Assembly: GCA_017387515.1 (NCBI GenBank)
Contig: JAFOFC010000062.1
Coordinates: 1-41,816 of the forward strand
Source of the DNA: Paludibacteraceae bacterium
GTDB taxonomy: Bacteria > Bacteroidota > Bacteroidia > Bacteroidales > Paludibacteraceae
Direction: 5' to 3'
DNA: 41,816 nucleotides
The translations under genes were made by a program, and so were the position numbers. Shown in pieces: positions 17,002-25,376 of the stretch; position 1 is the first letter of the stretch, and each line of letters begins with the position of its first letter. The notes beneath the pieces were generated by a model. The model was given only the letters and a program-made list of their open reading frames with translations. It was not told the origin of the DNA and searched no databases.

Positions 17002-18510
17002 ATGAGTAAAAGCGCAGTAATCATAGGAGGTGGCTTGGGTGGCCTTTTTACCGGAGCGATATTGGCCAAAGAAGGAGTCAAGGTAACGGTGATAGAGAAA
17101 AATACCACCGTTGGTGGAGGCTTGCAAAGTTTTACCCGTTTTGGCGAGGTGTTTGATACCGGCATGCACATCTTGGGCGGTATGAACCCAAGCGGCAATG
17201 CCTATAAGGTGTGCCAATACTTGGGTATTTTAGATAAGGTGTGCCACCAAGAGGTAGATGCACAGGTGGTAGATAGCATTTATTTTGCATCGGATAAAAC
17301 CTATTACCACACGGCCAAAGGCAAAGAAAACTTTGTAGCAGCCTTAGCAGCGCAATTTCCTCACCAAAAAGACCATCTAACAGCCTATGTAGAAGCCATT
17401 TATCGCATAGTAGGTGAATTTGATTTGTTTTACCTGCGTTCCACAAAAGAAGGCGCGTTTCTTCCCACGTATTCAAACGAGGCCATGAGCCCCGTTAATC
17501 ACTTTATAGCCCAATACATATCCGATGAAAAATTGAGAAACGTATTGGCTTACCTCAATCCTTTCTACGGAGGGGTAGAAAACGTAACCCCTACGTACAT
17601 CCACGCCCTTATTTCGGTGTTGTACATCAACGGACCCACTCGCTTGGCTGGCGGAAGCTATTTGTTTGCCGAAGCTCTGAAAGAGGTTATTTTGCAAAAC
17701 GGGGGCGAGGTAAGGGTATCCGATGGGGTAGCCAAGGTAATGAGTGCCGATAAAACCATTACCAGCGTGATTACCCAAAAAGGCAAGGTTTATACGGCCG
17801 ATTATTACATTTGTGCCATCCATCCTTGCACCTTTTTAACCCTTTTAGACGATGTCACCTTGTTGCCCAAAGCCTTTCGCAACCGGTTAGATTCCATACC
17901 CAATACAGGGTCGGCCTTTCTTTTAAACATCAAGTTCAAAAAAGATACCTTCCCGTATATCAACCATTCCTCTTACTACATGAACAATTACGAGGATATA
18001 TGGCGTTTTGGCGACGAAACTTTTCATTGGCCCTTGGGCTTTTTGTATATTACGCCTCCCGAAAAGGAGCAAGGCGCATTTGCTAACAAACTGATAGTAA
18101 CCGCCCCCATGTCCTGGAACGAGGTGAAACAGTGGGAGCATACCACCTTGGGCCACAGACCTGCCGATTACCAGCAGTGGAAAGAAGCATGTGCCGAAAA
18201 ATTGATCCAAAAATTGACCGAAATTTATCCAAACTTTAGGGATTGCATAGAGGCCATCAATACCGCATCGCCCCTTACCATTCGCGATTATTACGGTACC
18301 AAAGAGGGGTCGATGTACGGTTTTTGCAAGGATGCCAACAACATCGTGTTATCGCAGATTCCCATCTTTACCAAAGTGCCCAATTTGTTTCTGACGGGCC
18401 AAAACTGTGGTGGACACGGCTTTTGCGGGGTGATGCTTACTGCCATTCAAACCAGCGAAGCCTTGTTGGGACAAAATTATGTGTTGAATAAAATAAATAG
18501 CCATGAGTGA
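17002..18510 (+). CDS. CrtI/phytoene-desaturase-like FAD oxidoreductase, copy 2
   Basis: This 502-residue protein is a paralogue of the preceding one, with VIIGGGLGGLFTGAILAKEG at the N-terminus, ITTVGGGLQSF-like FAD contacts (residues about 33-45), and LFLTGQNCGGHGFCGVM near residue 470. It matches copy 1 in length and in the internal RLAGGS(Y) motif for the flavin pocket, but many surface residues differ. The two copies may act on different double bonds or form a heterodimer; neither is proven. It overlaps the next acyltransferase gene by 8 nt. Confidence 0.85.
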   Translation: MSKSAVIIGGGLGGLFTGAILAKEGVKVTVIEKNTTVGGGLQSFTRFGEVFDTGMHILGGMNPSGNAYKVCQYLGILDKVCHQEVDAQVVDSIYFASDKTYYHTAKGKENFVAALAAQFPHQKDHLTAYVEAIYRIVGEFDLFYLRSTKEGAFLPTYSNEAMSPVNHFIAQYISDEKLRNVLAYLNPFYGGVENVTPTYIHALISVLYINGPTRLAGGSYLFAEALKEVILQNGGEVRVSDGVAKVMSADKTITSVITQKGKVYTADYYICAIHPCTFLTLLDDVTLLPKAFRNRLDSIPNTGSAFLLNIKFKKDTFPYINHSSYYMNNYEDIWRFGDETFHWPLGFLYITPPEKEQGAFANKLIVTAPMSWNEVKQWEHTTLGHRPADYQQWKEACAEKLIQKLTEIYPNFRDCIEAINTASPLTIRDYYGTKEGSMYGFCKDANNIVLSQIPIFTKVPNLFLTGQNCGGHGFCGVMLTAIQTSEALLGQNYVLNKINSHE

Positions 18511-19645
18511 ACGTTTTGATGATATCCGCCCTTATTACGATAGTGAAATAAACGATGCCATGTTGCGCATTGTAAAAGACCCTATCTTCTCAACACTTTC
18601 CCAATTTGTTTTTCCCAATAGGGATGTGGAAGAGGTAAAGCAGCAGGTGGCTTCCATTGATTGCATCCACCATTTTCAGCACCATGTGATGTATCCAGCC
18701 ACCCTAAGCATCGTCCAAAAAACCATGGATGACTTTACCTATAGTGGTTTGGAGCATGTTGACCCTGCCCAAAGTTACCTGTATGTTTCAAACCACCGCG
18801 ATATCATGCTGGATGCTGCCTTGTTGCAATCGGTGTTTATCAAGAATCAACTAAAAACCACCGAGATTACCTTTGGGGCCAACCTGATGCAACATCCCGT
18901 GGTAATTGACATTGGCAAATCCAATAAAATGTTTAAGGTGGAACGCCCTGGAGGTGGGCTAAGGGAGTTTTATCGGGCTTCCAAACACCTGTCTGAGTAT
19001 ATCCGCACCACCTTATTGGAAAAAAAAGAATCGGTGTGGATAGCCCAACGCAACGGTCGCACCAAAGACGGCATAGACCGCACAGACCAAGGCATCATCA
19101 ACATGTTTCGCATGAGTAGCCGCGGCAACCAAGTACAATCCATAGCCGAATTGCAAATTTTACCCGTTGCCATCTCGTATGAATGGGAACCTTGTGATGT
19201 ATTGAAAACATGGGAACTGTATGCTACCCAGCAACATGGTACGTATGTAAAACAAAAAGGCGAAGACCTAAACAGCATCCTCACCGGCATTATGCAACCC
19301 AAGGGCAAGGTGCACATTGCGCTGTGCCCACCCATTACTGCGGGCGATTTGTTGCCTTACGCCGCGTACTCAACCAATGATTTCAACCGCAAAGTAGCCG
19401 AAATCATGGACCAACGCATTTGCTCTGCCTATGTGCTGTACGCCAATAATTACATAGCGCACGATTTATTGAGCGGAACCGATACCTATGCTCAACACTA
19501 TACCGCAGCGCAAAAAGAAAAATTTGAAGCACACATGGCACATATAGATGCCCATGCACCCCAAAAAGATGTAGCCCTGTTGCGTCGTATTTTCTTGGGA
19601 ATTTATGCCCATTGTATTGATAGTAAATTGATTTTCAAGGCCTAA
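18503..19645 (+). CDS. NHRD-type glycerophosphate acyltransferase-like protein
   Basis: This 380-residue protein shows the acyltransferase signature YVSNHRDIMLDAALLQ (His98), followed by the KSNKMFKVERPGGGLREFY region and WIAQRNGRTKDGID, which replaces the usual EGTR block. It is larger than a simple PlsC and resembles a set of Bacteroidetes 1-acylglycerol-phosphate acyltransferases, some of which are fused to the MMPL exporter next door. It lacks clear membrane spans, so it probably binds the inner membrane peripherally. With the LpxL-like and PlsC-fused enzymes it makes three acyltransferases in one cluster. The stop overlaps the MMPL start by one base. Confidence 0.75.
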   Translation: MSERFDDIRPYYDSEINDAMLRIVKDPIFSTLSQFVFPNRDVEEVKQQVASIDCIHHFQHHVMYPATLSIVQKTMDDFTYSGLEHVDPAQSYLYVSNHRDIMLDAALLQSVFIKNQLKTTEITFGANLMQHPVVIDIGKSNKMFKVERPGGGLREFYRASKHLSEYIRTTLLEKKESVWIAQRNGRTKDGIDRTDQGIINMFRMSSRGNQVQSIAELQILPVAISYEWEPCDVLKTWELYATQQHGTYVKQKGEDLNSILTGIMQPKGKVHIALCPPITAGDLLPYAAYSTNDFNRKVAEIMDQRICSAYVLYANNYIAHDLLSGTDTYAQHYTAAQKEKFEAHMAHIDAHAPQKDVALLRRIFLGIYAHCIDSKLIFKA

Positions 19646-22407
19646 TGAGTTTTGTAGTAAATACCTATACGGCATTGGCCAAGCGTCGCAAGTTGCTTTG
19701 GCTTAGCTTAACCTGTTTTATCTTGCTGTTTGTATCGCTTATTTTAAAACTGAATTACAGCGAGAACATAGACGATTTTTTGCCCCTTGGTACCAGCGAC
19801 AAGGAAGCCTTGGAACTATTTAAAAACATATCGGGGGCCGAGCGCATCTACATGCTTTTTAGCAATCCAAACGATGAAGACCGCACCATTGAGGCAGCCG
19901 AATATTTTTTTGAAACGGTAAATCAGCTGGATTCTACACAGCTTTGTGGCGAAATAACGGCCCAATACGACATGCGTACCATGCAAGAAATGACCCAATT
20001 TATGTACAGCAACATGCCGTATTTTTTAACCACGGCCGATTATGCCCGCATGGATTCTTTGCTGTTGCAACCGGGTTACTTGGATCATTGCATGCAACTC
20101 AATAAACAGAAGTTGATGTTCCCATCCATGGGCATCACTACTTCTACCATTACCCACGACCCATTGGGGCTATTCTCGCCTGTGTTTGCTCCGTTGCAAC
20201 GCCTCAATCCGCAGGTAAACTTTGAAATGTACGAGGGGTATATTTTTACGCCCGATATGAGCCGATGCATTGCCATGATGGATTCGCCCTATGGCAACAC
20301 CGAAACCAACCAAAATGCCCAAATGTTGGCCGTGTTGCACCAAGCGGTCGATAGCCTGAGCCTGCATTATCCCGATGTACCCCTGCACATCATTGGCGGC
20401 CCCGAAATAGCCATGGGCAATGCCAGTAGAATCAAGCAAGACACCGTTATCACCGTTATGATATCGGTTATCCTCATAACGCTTTTGATAGTGTATGCCA
20501 TAGGTTCCGTGCGCAACCTGTTGCTTATCTTTTTAAGCATCGGGTGGGGTGGATTGTTTGCTTTGGCAGGCATGTCGCTCTTGGTAGATAAGGTTTCCAT
20601 CATTGTGTTGGGTATCTCCAGCGTGATAGTAGGCATTGCCGTGAATTATCCCTTGCACCTTATTGTACACCACGCGCACCAGCCCAATATCAAAGCCACC
20701 CTCAAAGATTTGTTGCGTCCCTTGCTTATAGGCAACATCACCACCGTGGGTGCCTTTATGACCCTGATACCCCTTAAATCGGTGGCGTTGCGCGATTTGG
20801 GCTTGTTTGCCTCGTTGCTTTTGGTGGGCACCATTTTGTTTGTGATTTTTTACTTGCCCCACCTGCTTTCCTCGCGTAAAATTACTGAAAAACGCTCGCA
20901 GGCAATTGATAAAATAGCCCGCATGGAGCCCGATAAAAACAAGTGGATTACTACTGGTGTAGTGGCGTTAACTGCCGTGTTGCTGCTGTTTAGTTTCCAT
21001 ACGGAATTTGACTCCAATGTAGCCAATATCAACTACATGACCGATGAAATGCGCAGCGATATGCAGTATTTTCAGCAAATTTTGTCCGATGGAGCTACCC
21101 ACGATACCCGCCAAGTGTACGTTTTTACAGCTGCCCCCAATTACGACGAAGCCCTGATGCAAAACACGGCTGTGGTTCAAACATTGGACAGCCTGCAGGC
21201 AGCCGGTTTGATAAACCATTACAAAGGCGTGGCACCTTTCTTGGTGTCTAAGCAAGAGCAACAGCAAAGATTGGACCAATGGCTTGCTTTTGTAAACAAA
21301 CACCGTGCCCAATTCACTACTGAATTGACGGCAGCCGCCCAACGCCAAGGGTTCTCTGCCAAAGCCTTTGCACCTTTTCAATATTTGGTAGAGAAGGCAG
21401 GCAGTTTGACCCCGCAAGATATGGCATTCTTTGCCCCGCTTACCCACAAATTATTGAGCCAACAAGTGGCCCAAGTGGGCAGCACCCAAAAATCGTACAT
21501 TGTAAACACCCTTACGGTGCACAAGGACCAGGTTGAAAACATCAAAACCTATTTTGATAATAGTTTTGATGTGGTTAGCATGAACAGTGCCTTGTCTAAT
21601 AATTTATCCGATAATTTCAACTACATCGGTTTGGTGTGTTCTACCATTGTGTTCTTGTTTCTTTGGTTCTCTTTTGGTCGCATCGAGTTGGCTATTATTG
21701 CCTTTGTTCCCATGGTAGTCAGTTGGATTTGGATATTGGGCTTGATGTCGCTGTTAGGTATCAAGTTTAACATTGTCAATGTGATATTGGCCACCTTTAT
21801 TTTTGGACAAGGCGACGATTACACCATCTTTATGACCGAGGGTTGCCAATACGAGTACACGCACGGAAAACCCGTCTTGGCATCGTACAAAAGCAGTATC
21901 TTGCAATCGGCCCTTATCATGTTGGTAAGCATAGGTACGCTTATTTTTGCCCAACACCCAGCCATGCGTTCGTTGGCCGAAGTGACTATTGTGGGCATGC
22001 TGTCGGTGGTGTTGATGTCTTTTACCTTGCCCCCGTGGCTGTTTGGCCTGCTTACCCAGAAAAACGGCAAGCCAAGGCTGCATCCCATTACTTTAAAGAT
22101 CTTGCTAAAAGGTGTACCAAAAAATGATACAGAGTTGGTGATAGGCAGGTACCTATACAAAGGCACGTTTTTGGTAAATGCTGTAAAACAAAACTTAAAA
22201 AGCCAAGTACCTGCATTAGAGGCTCTTCCTGTAAACGGTGCGGCTACGTATGCCTATACCGATACCGGTTACGGCGAGTGTGCGTTGCTGTTAGCCTTGC
22301 GCCATCCATCTACCCAAATAGTGGTGACCATGCCCGATGATGAAAAAAGAAACATCGCCCAAATGGCTGCCCAAGGATGGGTAAACAACCTTGAATTTAA
22401 ACCCTAA
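19645..22407 (+). CDS. MMPL/RND-type exporter with C-terminal Rossmann-like remnant
   Basis: This 920-residue inner-membrane exporter has one N-terminal span (about 17-37), a periplasmic region, a bundle of spans at about 268-410 and another at about 660-800, as expected for a duplicated RND/MMPL fold. The second half contains FIFGQGDDYTIF with acidic residues that could form the proton relay. After the last span there are about 95 cytoplasmic residues with GYGECALLLALRHP and IVVTMPDDEK, looking like the SAM-binding edge of a class I methyltransferase. Related Bacteroidetes proteins are trifunctional MMPL-acyltransferase-methyltransferases. Here the acyltransferase is separate and the methyltransferase is incomplete. 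It likely exports the polyene lipid. Confidence 0.85.
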   Translation: MSFVVNTYTALAKRRKLLWLSLTCFILLFVSLILKLNYSENIDDFLPLGTSDKEALELFKNISGAERIYMLFSNPNDEDRTIEAAEYFFETVNQLDSTQLCGEITAQYDMRTMQEMTQFMYSNMPYFLTTADYARMDSLLLQPGYLDHCMQLNKQKLMFPSMGITTSTITHDPLGLFSPVFAPLQRLNPQVNFEMYEGYIFTPDMSRCIAMMDSPYGNTETNQNAQMLAVLHQAVDSLSLHYPDVPLHIIGGPEIAMGNASRIKQDTVITVMISVILITLLIVYAIGSVRNLLLIFLSIGWGGLFALAGMSLLVDKVSIIVLGISSVIVGIAVNYPLHLIVHHAHQPNIKATLKDLLRPLLIGNITTVGAFMTLIPLKSVALRDLGLFASLLLVGTILFVIFYLPHLLSSRKITEKRSQAIDKIARMEPDKNKWITTGVVALTAVLLLFSFHTEFDSNVANINYMTDEMRSDMQYFQQILSDGATHDTRQVYVFTAAPNYDEALMQNTAVVQTLDSLQAAGLINHYKGVAPFLVSKQEQQQRLDQWLAFVNKHRAQFTTELTAAAQRQGFSAKAFAPFQYLVEKAGSLTPQDMAFFAPLTHKLLSQQVAQVGSTQKSYIVNTLTVHKDQVENIKTYFDNSFDVVSMNSALSNNLSDNFNYIGLVCSTIVFLFLWFSFGRIELAIIAFVPMVVSWIWILGLMSLLGIKFNIVNVILATFIFGQGDDYTIFMTEGCQYEYTHGKPVLASYKSSILQSALIMLVSIGTLIFAQHPAMRSLAEVTIVGMLSVVLMSFTLPPWLFGLLTQKNGKPRLHPITLKILLKGVPKNDTELVIGRYLYKGTFLVNAVKQNLKSQVPALEALPVNGAATYAYTDTGYGECALLLALRHPSTQIVVTMPDDEKRNIAQMAAQGWVNNLEFKP

Positions 22408-22411
22408 AAAT

Positions 22412-22636
22412 ATGAAAGCAAACATTCTCTCTTTACTTACCGATGCATTGCCCGCGGTAGATTTTGAATCCGATTTTTTATTCAGCGAGTTGGACTCGTT
22501 GGGCATTGCAACCATCATTGTGTTGTTGGCCAAAGAATACAACATCTCTTTGGATGCAACCGATGTTACCCCTAAAAACTTTAAAACCATCGATGCTATT
22601 GTGAACATGGTGGCATCAAAAATCGAACAAAAATAA
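22412..22636 (+). CDS. Acyl carrier protein 3
   Basis: This 74-residue protein is counted from the ATG 4 nt after the exporter stop; an in-frame TTG upstream would lie inside the exporter gene. It has the carrier-protein motif FSELDSLGIATIIVLL with the phosphopantetheine Ser29. It stands 2 nt before the adenylating ligase, the usual setting of the ACP that receives the activated starter. The short first helix and the absence of the acidic D before DSL (it reads ELDSL) make it the most divergent of the three carrier proteins. Confidence 0.8.
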   Translation: MKANILSLLTDALPAVDFESDFLFSELDSLGIATIIVLLAKEYNISLDATDVTPKNFKTIDAIVNMVASKIEQK

Positions 22637-22638
22637 CC

Positions 22639-23958
22639 ATGACTTTAGAAAATTACATAGCGCAACACGCCCTGTCTATGCCCCATAAGGTAGCGGTAGA
22701 GTGTGCAGGCGATTCCATTACCTATGCCCAGCTGTGGGAGCAAATTCAACTGCGTGCCGAGAAGCTAAAAGCGCAGGGTGTAGAGCCTCACAGACCTTAC
22801 GTTTTTAGGGCTTCGCAAAACATTGACTTTATTATTTCTTATTGTGCCGTGCACCATGCTGGTGCCATTGCCGTTCCTTTGGAACAAGGGGCAACGGATG
22901 CTTACTTTCAGCAAGTGCAGGCCGAGGTGGAAGCGTGTACCTTTGCCGATGATATAGTAGATATTCTCTATACCACGGGCACTACGGGCAAGGCGAAAGG
23001 CGTGATGCTGTCGGAAACAGCCTTGGACGCTTGTACCGATAATTTTATTGCCGATTTGCAGTTTACCCCCGAATTGCTGTTTATCATTAGCGGCCCCCTA
23101 AGCCACATTGCATCTTTGTTTAAAATGCACCCTGTGCTAACCGTGGGTGGAACCGTATGCGTGTTAGACGGACTAAAAGACATCAACGCTTTCTTCCAAG
23201 TGTTTGATTTGCCTTACCAAAAATTTGCCACCTTTTTGGTACCTGCCAGCATCCGCATGATTATGCAATTCTCTTACGAAAGGTTGTGTCAATTGGCCGA
23301 TAAAATTGACTTTATTGAAACAGGTGCTGCGCCCATTACGGGGCACGATATGCAAATGCTAAGCGAGGCTTTGCCGCATTCGCGCCTGTACAATACCTTG
23401 GGCGGTACGGAAATTGGCGCCGTTTGTACGTACAATTTCAACGATGGCAAATACATGGAAGGCTGCATTGGCCGCCCCATGAAAAACTCTACCGTTGAGG
23501 TGATGGCCGATGGCGGCATTGTGGTATCGGGCTCTACCATTATGAGTGGTTACGTAGCCGATGAGCAAACCACAGCCAGTGTGTTAAAGGACGGCAAAAT
23601 TTACCTATCCGATTTGGGTTACGTGGATGAGGAAGGATTGATTCACCTAATTGGTCGTCAAGGTGACGTAATCAACGTAGGGGGGTACAAAGTGAATCCT
23701 GTTGAGGTAGAAAGTGCTGCCATATCGCACCCTGCTGTGAAAGATTGCATTTGTATCAAAGCCGAACACCCTGTTATTGGTACGGTGCTAAAATTGTTGC
23801 TGGTATTGGCCGATGGCTTTGATTTGGATAAACGTTCCATTGCGGTGCACATCAAGTCCAAATTGGAATCGTACAAAATTCCTACTTATTACGAGGCTGT
23901 AGACCGTATAGAGCGTACTTATAACGGAAAATTAGACAGAAAATATTATCAAAAATAA
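22639..23958 (+). CDS. ANL-superfamily acyl/aryl-AMP ligase (starter activation)
   Basis: This 439-residue adenylating enzyme has the ATP motif YTTGTTGKAKG (111-121), LYNTLGGTEIGAV, the DLGYVDEEG hinge region and GRQGDVINVGGYKVNPVEVE. Near the end, YNGKLDR supplies the catalytic Lys431. It would activate an aromatic or fatty acid and, by position, load it on the carrier protein encoded just upstream (the ApeH role). At 439 residues it is clearly shorter than the usual 500-550 because the N-terminal region before the ATP motif is reduced; all core motifs remain. No gene for making the aromatic acid lies in the window, so the substrate is unknown. Confidence 0.85.
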   Translation: MTLENYIAQHALSMPHKVAVECAGDSITYAQLWEQIQLRAEKLKAQGVEPHRPYVFRASQNIDFIISYCAVHHAGAIAVPLEQGATDAYFQQVQAEVEACTFADDIVDILYTTGTTGKAKGVMLSETALDACTDNFIADLQFTPELLFIISGPLSHIASLFKMHPVLTVGGTVCVLDGLKDINAFFQVFDLPYQKFATFLVPASIRMIMQFSYERLCQLADKIDFIETGAAPITGHDMQMLSEALPHSRLYNTLGGTEIGAVCTYNFNDGKYMEGCIGRPMKNSTVEVMADGGIVVSGSTIMSGYVADEQTTASVLKDGKIYLSDLGYVDEEGLIHLIGRQGDVINVGGYKVNPVEVESAAISHPAVKDCICIKAEHPVIGTVLKLLLVLADGFDLDKRSIAVHIKSKLESYKIPTYYEAVDRIERTYNGKLDRKYYQK

Positions 23959-23962
23959 CAAC

Positions 23963-24772
23963 ATGGCATTATTTAGCAAGTTAAAGGCTCTGTTTGGGGG
24001 CAAAAAAGAAAAATACATAATTTTTGGCGAGCAAGGTGGCATTTCCTCTTGCATTACCTTGCCAAAAGGCTTTAATCCGTCTACCGACAAATGCCGCATG
24101 GCCATTTTGATGCATGGTTTTATGGCGAGCAAGCGGTTTTATCCCATACCCAATTTGGCGCAAGCGTTGGCCGATGTGGGTATTGCATCCATCAGTTTTG
24201 ATTTCAATGCGCATGGTAAAAGCCAAGGGGAGTTTATCAACATGACCATAGAAAATGAAATATCCGATGCCAAAGCGGTGTTGGATTACGTAAGAACTTT
24301 ACCTTATGTAACGGATGTGGTTTTTGTGGCCCACTCGCAAGGTGGAGTAGTGGCCAGTATGTTGGCGGGTAGATTGCTCAAGGGTGAACAGCCCTCTTGT
24401 ATGGTGTTATTGGCTCCTGCGGCAGTGTTGAAAGACGATGCGCTTGCGGGTACTTGTATGGGTAAAAAATACGACCCCGTAAATATTCCCGAATACGTGA
24501 ATGTGATGTTCCACAAATTGGGCCGTGAATTTATTCAAATTGCCCAAAAGCTGCCCATTTATGAGACGGCTTGTGCTTACCAAGGCCCTGTTTGCCTCAT
24601 CCACGGCAAAAAAGATACCATTGTACCTTTTTCATACAGCGAGAAATTCCATCAGCAATACGCTCACAGCGAACTGCACTTGTTAGAAGAAGAAGGACAC
24701 TTCCTCCGCTCCAACAAACCAGCCGTGATGCAGCTGGTAACCCAATTTATCACCGCTACCCCCAACTCTTAA
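23963..24772 (+). CDS. Alpha/beta hydrolase (esterase/thioesterase-like), last cluster gene
   Basis: This 269-residue serine hydrolase has the oxyanion HGFM motif at 51-54, the nucleophile elbow in AHSQGG (Ser125), Asp218 in HGKKDTIVP and His246 in EEEGHF. It is like the BAAT/feruloyl-esterase-like monoacyl hydrolases. As the last gene of the cluster, 4 nt after the ligase, it might release or edit misprimed carrier-bound chains, or cleave the product from a lipid. It lacks a signal peptide, so it should act in the cytoplasm. The specific reaction cannot be read from sequence. Confidence 0.8.
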   Translation: MALFSKLKALFGGKKEKYIIFGEQGGISSCITLPKGFNPSTDKCRMAILMHGFMASKRFYPIPNLAQALADVGIASISFDFNAHGKSQGEFINMTIENEISDAKAVLDYVRTLPYVTDVVFVAHSQGGVVASMLAGRLLKGEQPSCMVLLAPAAVLKDDALAGTCMGKKYDPVNIPEYVNVMFHKLGREFIQIAQKLPIYETACAYQGPVCLIHGKKDTIVPFSYSEKFHQQYAHSELHLLEEEGHFLRSNKPAVMQLVTQFITATPNS

Positions 24773-24781
24773 CTTTCCAGC

Positions 24782-24867
24782 GTAGGGGGTGTTTATCATA
24801 GGCAGGTCTTAAGCAAGCGAAGCGCAGCGCAAGGCCTGTACAAAAGCATCCCCCCCTCCCTTTTTTT
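24782..24867 (+). terminator. First terminator after the cluster (large imperfect hairpin)
   Basis: Outer arms aggggg-tgttt (24784-24794) and aaagcatccccc (24843-24855) with inner arms gcaggtctt / aaggcctgt form a long imperfect stem, followed by ctttttttc (24860-24868). This fits an intrinsic terminator for the polyene-like cluster, with a G/C-rich, repeat-like loop (aagcgaagcgcagcgc). Confidence 0.6.
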
Positions 24868-24886
24868 CAACCAGCATCGCGGGTTG

Positions 24887-24951
24887 CAGCCGATGGTCTT
24901 TTGTAGTCTATCGGCTATTTTTTACCCAATCATTTGCTCAATAATCCCTCT
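24887..24951. repeat. Left copy of hemolysin III 3' end plus terminator (att-like direct repeat)
   Basis: The segment 24887-24947 aligns over 61 bp with 26673-26733 at roughly 85% identity by eye. On the minus strand 24951-24922 encodes RGIIEQMIG plus stop, matching the GRIIEQMIG tail of the hemolysin III protein, with no coding continuation beyond it. It also contains a stem agccgat / atcggct (24888-24894 / 24910-24916) and a T-run. Confidence 0.75.
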
Positions 24952-24979
24952 TAAGGAATAAAAATAATTATAATAACTA

Positions 24980-25009
24980 TTGTAAATCCAATGATTATTG
25001 CTATATTTG
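24980..25009 (+). promoter_or_regulatory. Promoter of the hipBA-like operon
   Basis: TTG at 24980-24982, a 19-nt spacer and TATATTTG at 25002-25009 match the Bacteroidetes promoter. The imperfect palindrome ttattgc...gtaataa (24995-25020) across the -7 element could be the HipB operator; that is inferred. Confidence 0.65.
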
Positions 25010-25031
25010 CTTTGTAATAATTGAAAAAGCA

Positions 25032-25376
25032 ATGATTAAGGATTTGTATTCGCTTACGGATAATATGATTCTCCAAAAGATAGGAGAGTTTGTTAGGCGG
25101 CAGCGGCTTAATCGGAATACCAGTCAAAAGGATTTAGCAAATGCGGCTGGAGTTTCAATAAGTAGTGTGGCTGCCTTGGAACGTGGAGAAAGTGTTTCTT
25201 TAAAAACACTAATACCTTTACTCAGAACCTTAGGGGAATTGCATATGCTTGCCGAGTTTTTGAAGGAACCAGAGATAAGCCCTATAGCATACGCAATGCA
25301 ATTAGAGAATAAGAAGTTGCGTAAACGCGCATCGTCCATAAAAAATAATAACGATAAAACAGAATCTGAATGGTAA
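25032..25376 (+). CDS. hipB: HipB-like XRE-family antitoxin/repressor
   Basis: This 114-residue protein has a helix-turn-helix of the XRE/Cro-CI type between about residues 16 and 70: QRLNRNTSQKDLANAAGVS, then SSVAALERGESVSLKTLIPL. Its C-terminus is basic and low-complexity (KKLRKRASSIKNNNDKTESEW). It overlaps the hipA-like gene by 7 nt, the organisation of HipBA modules, so it should repress the operon and hold HipA inactive. The base composition is more A/T-rich than the polyene cluster next to it. Confidence 0.85.
   Translation: MIKDLYSLTDNMILQKIGEFVRRQRLNRNTSQKDLANAAGVSISSVAALERGESVSLKTLIPLLRTLGELHMLAEFLKEPEISPIAYAMQLENKKLRKRASSIKNNNDKTESEW

Noticed and set aside
19645-22407. Active methyltransferase in the exporter tail
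   Set aside because: Only one Rossmann half-like segment of about 95 residues is visible; too short for a complete class I enzyme.
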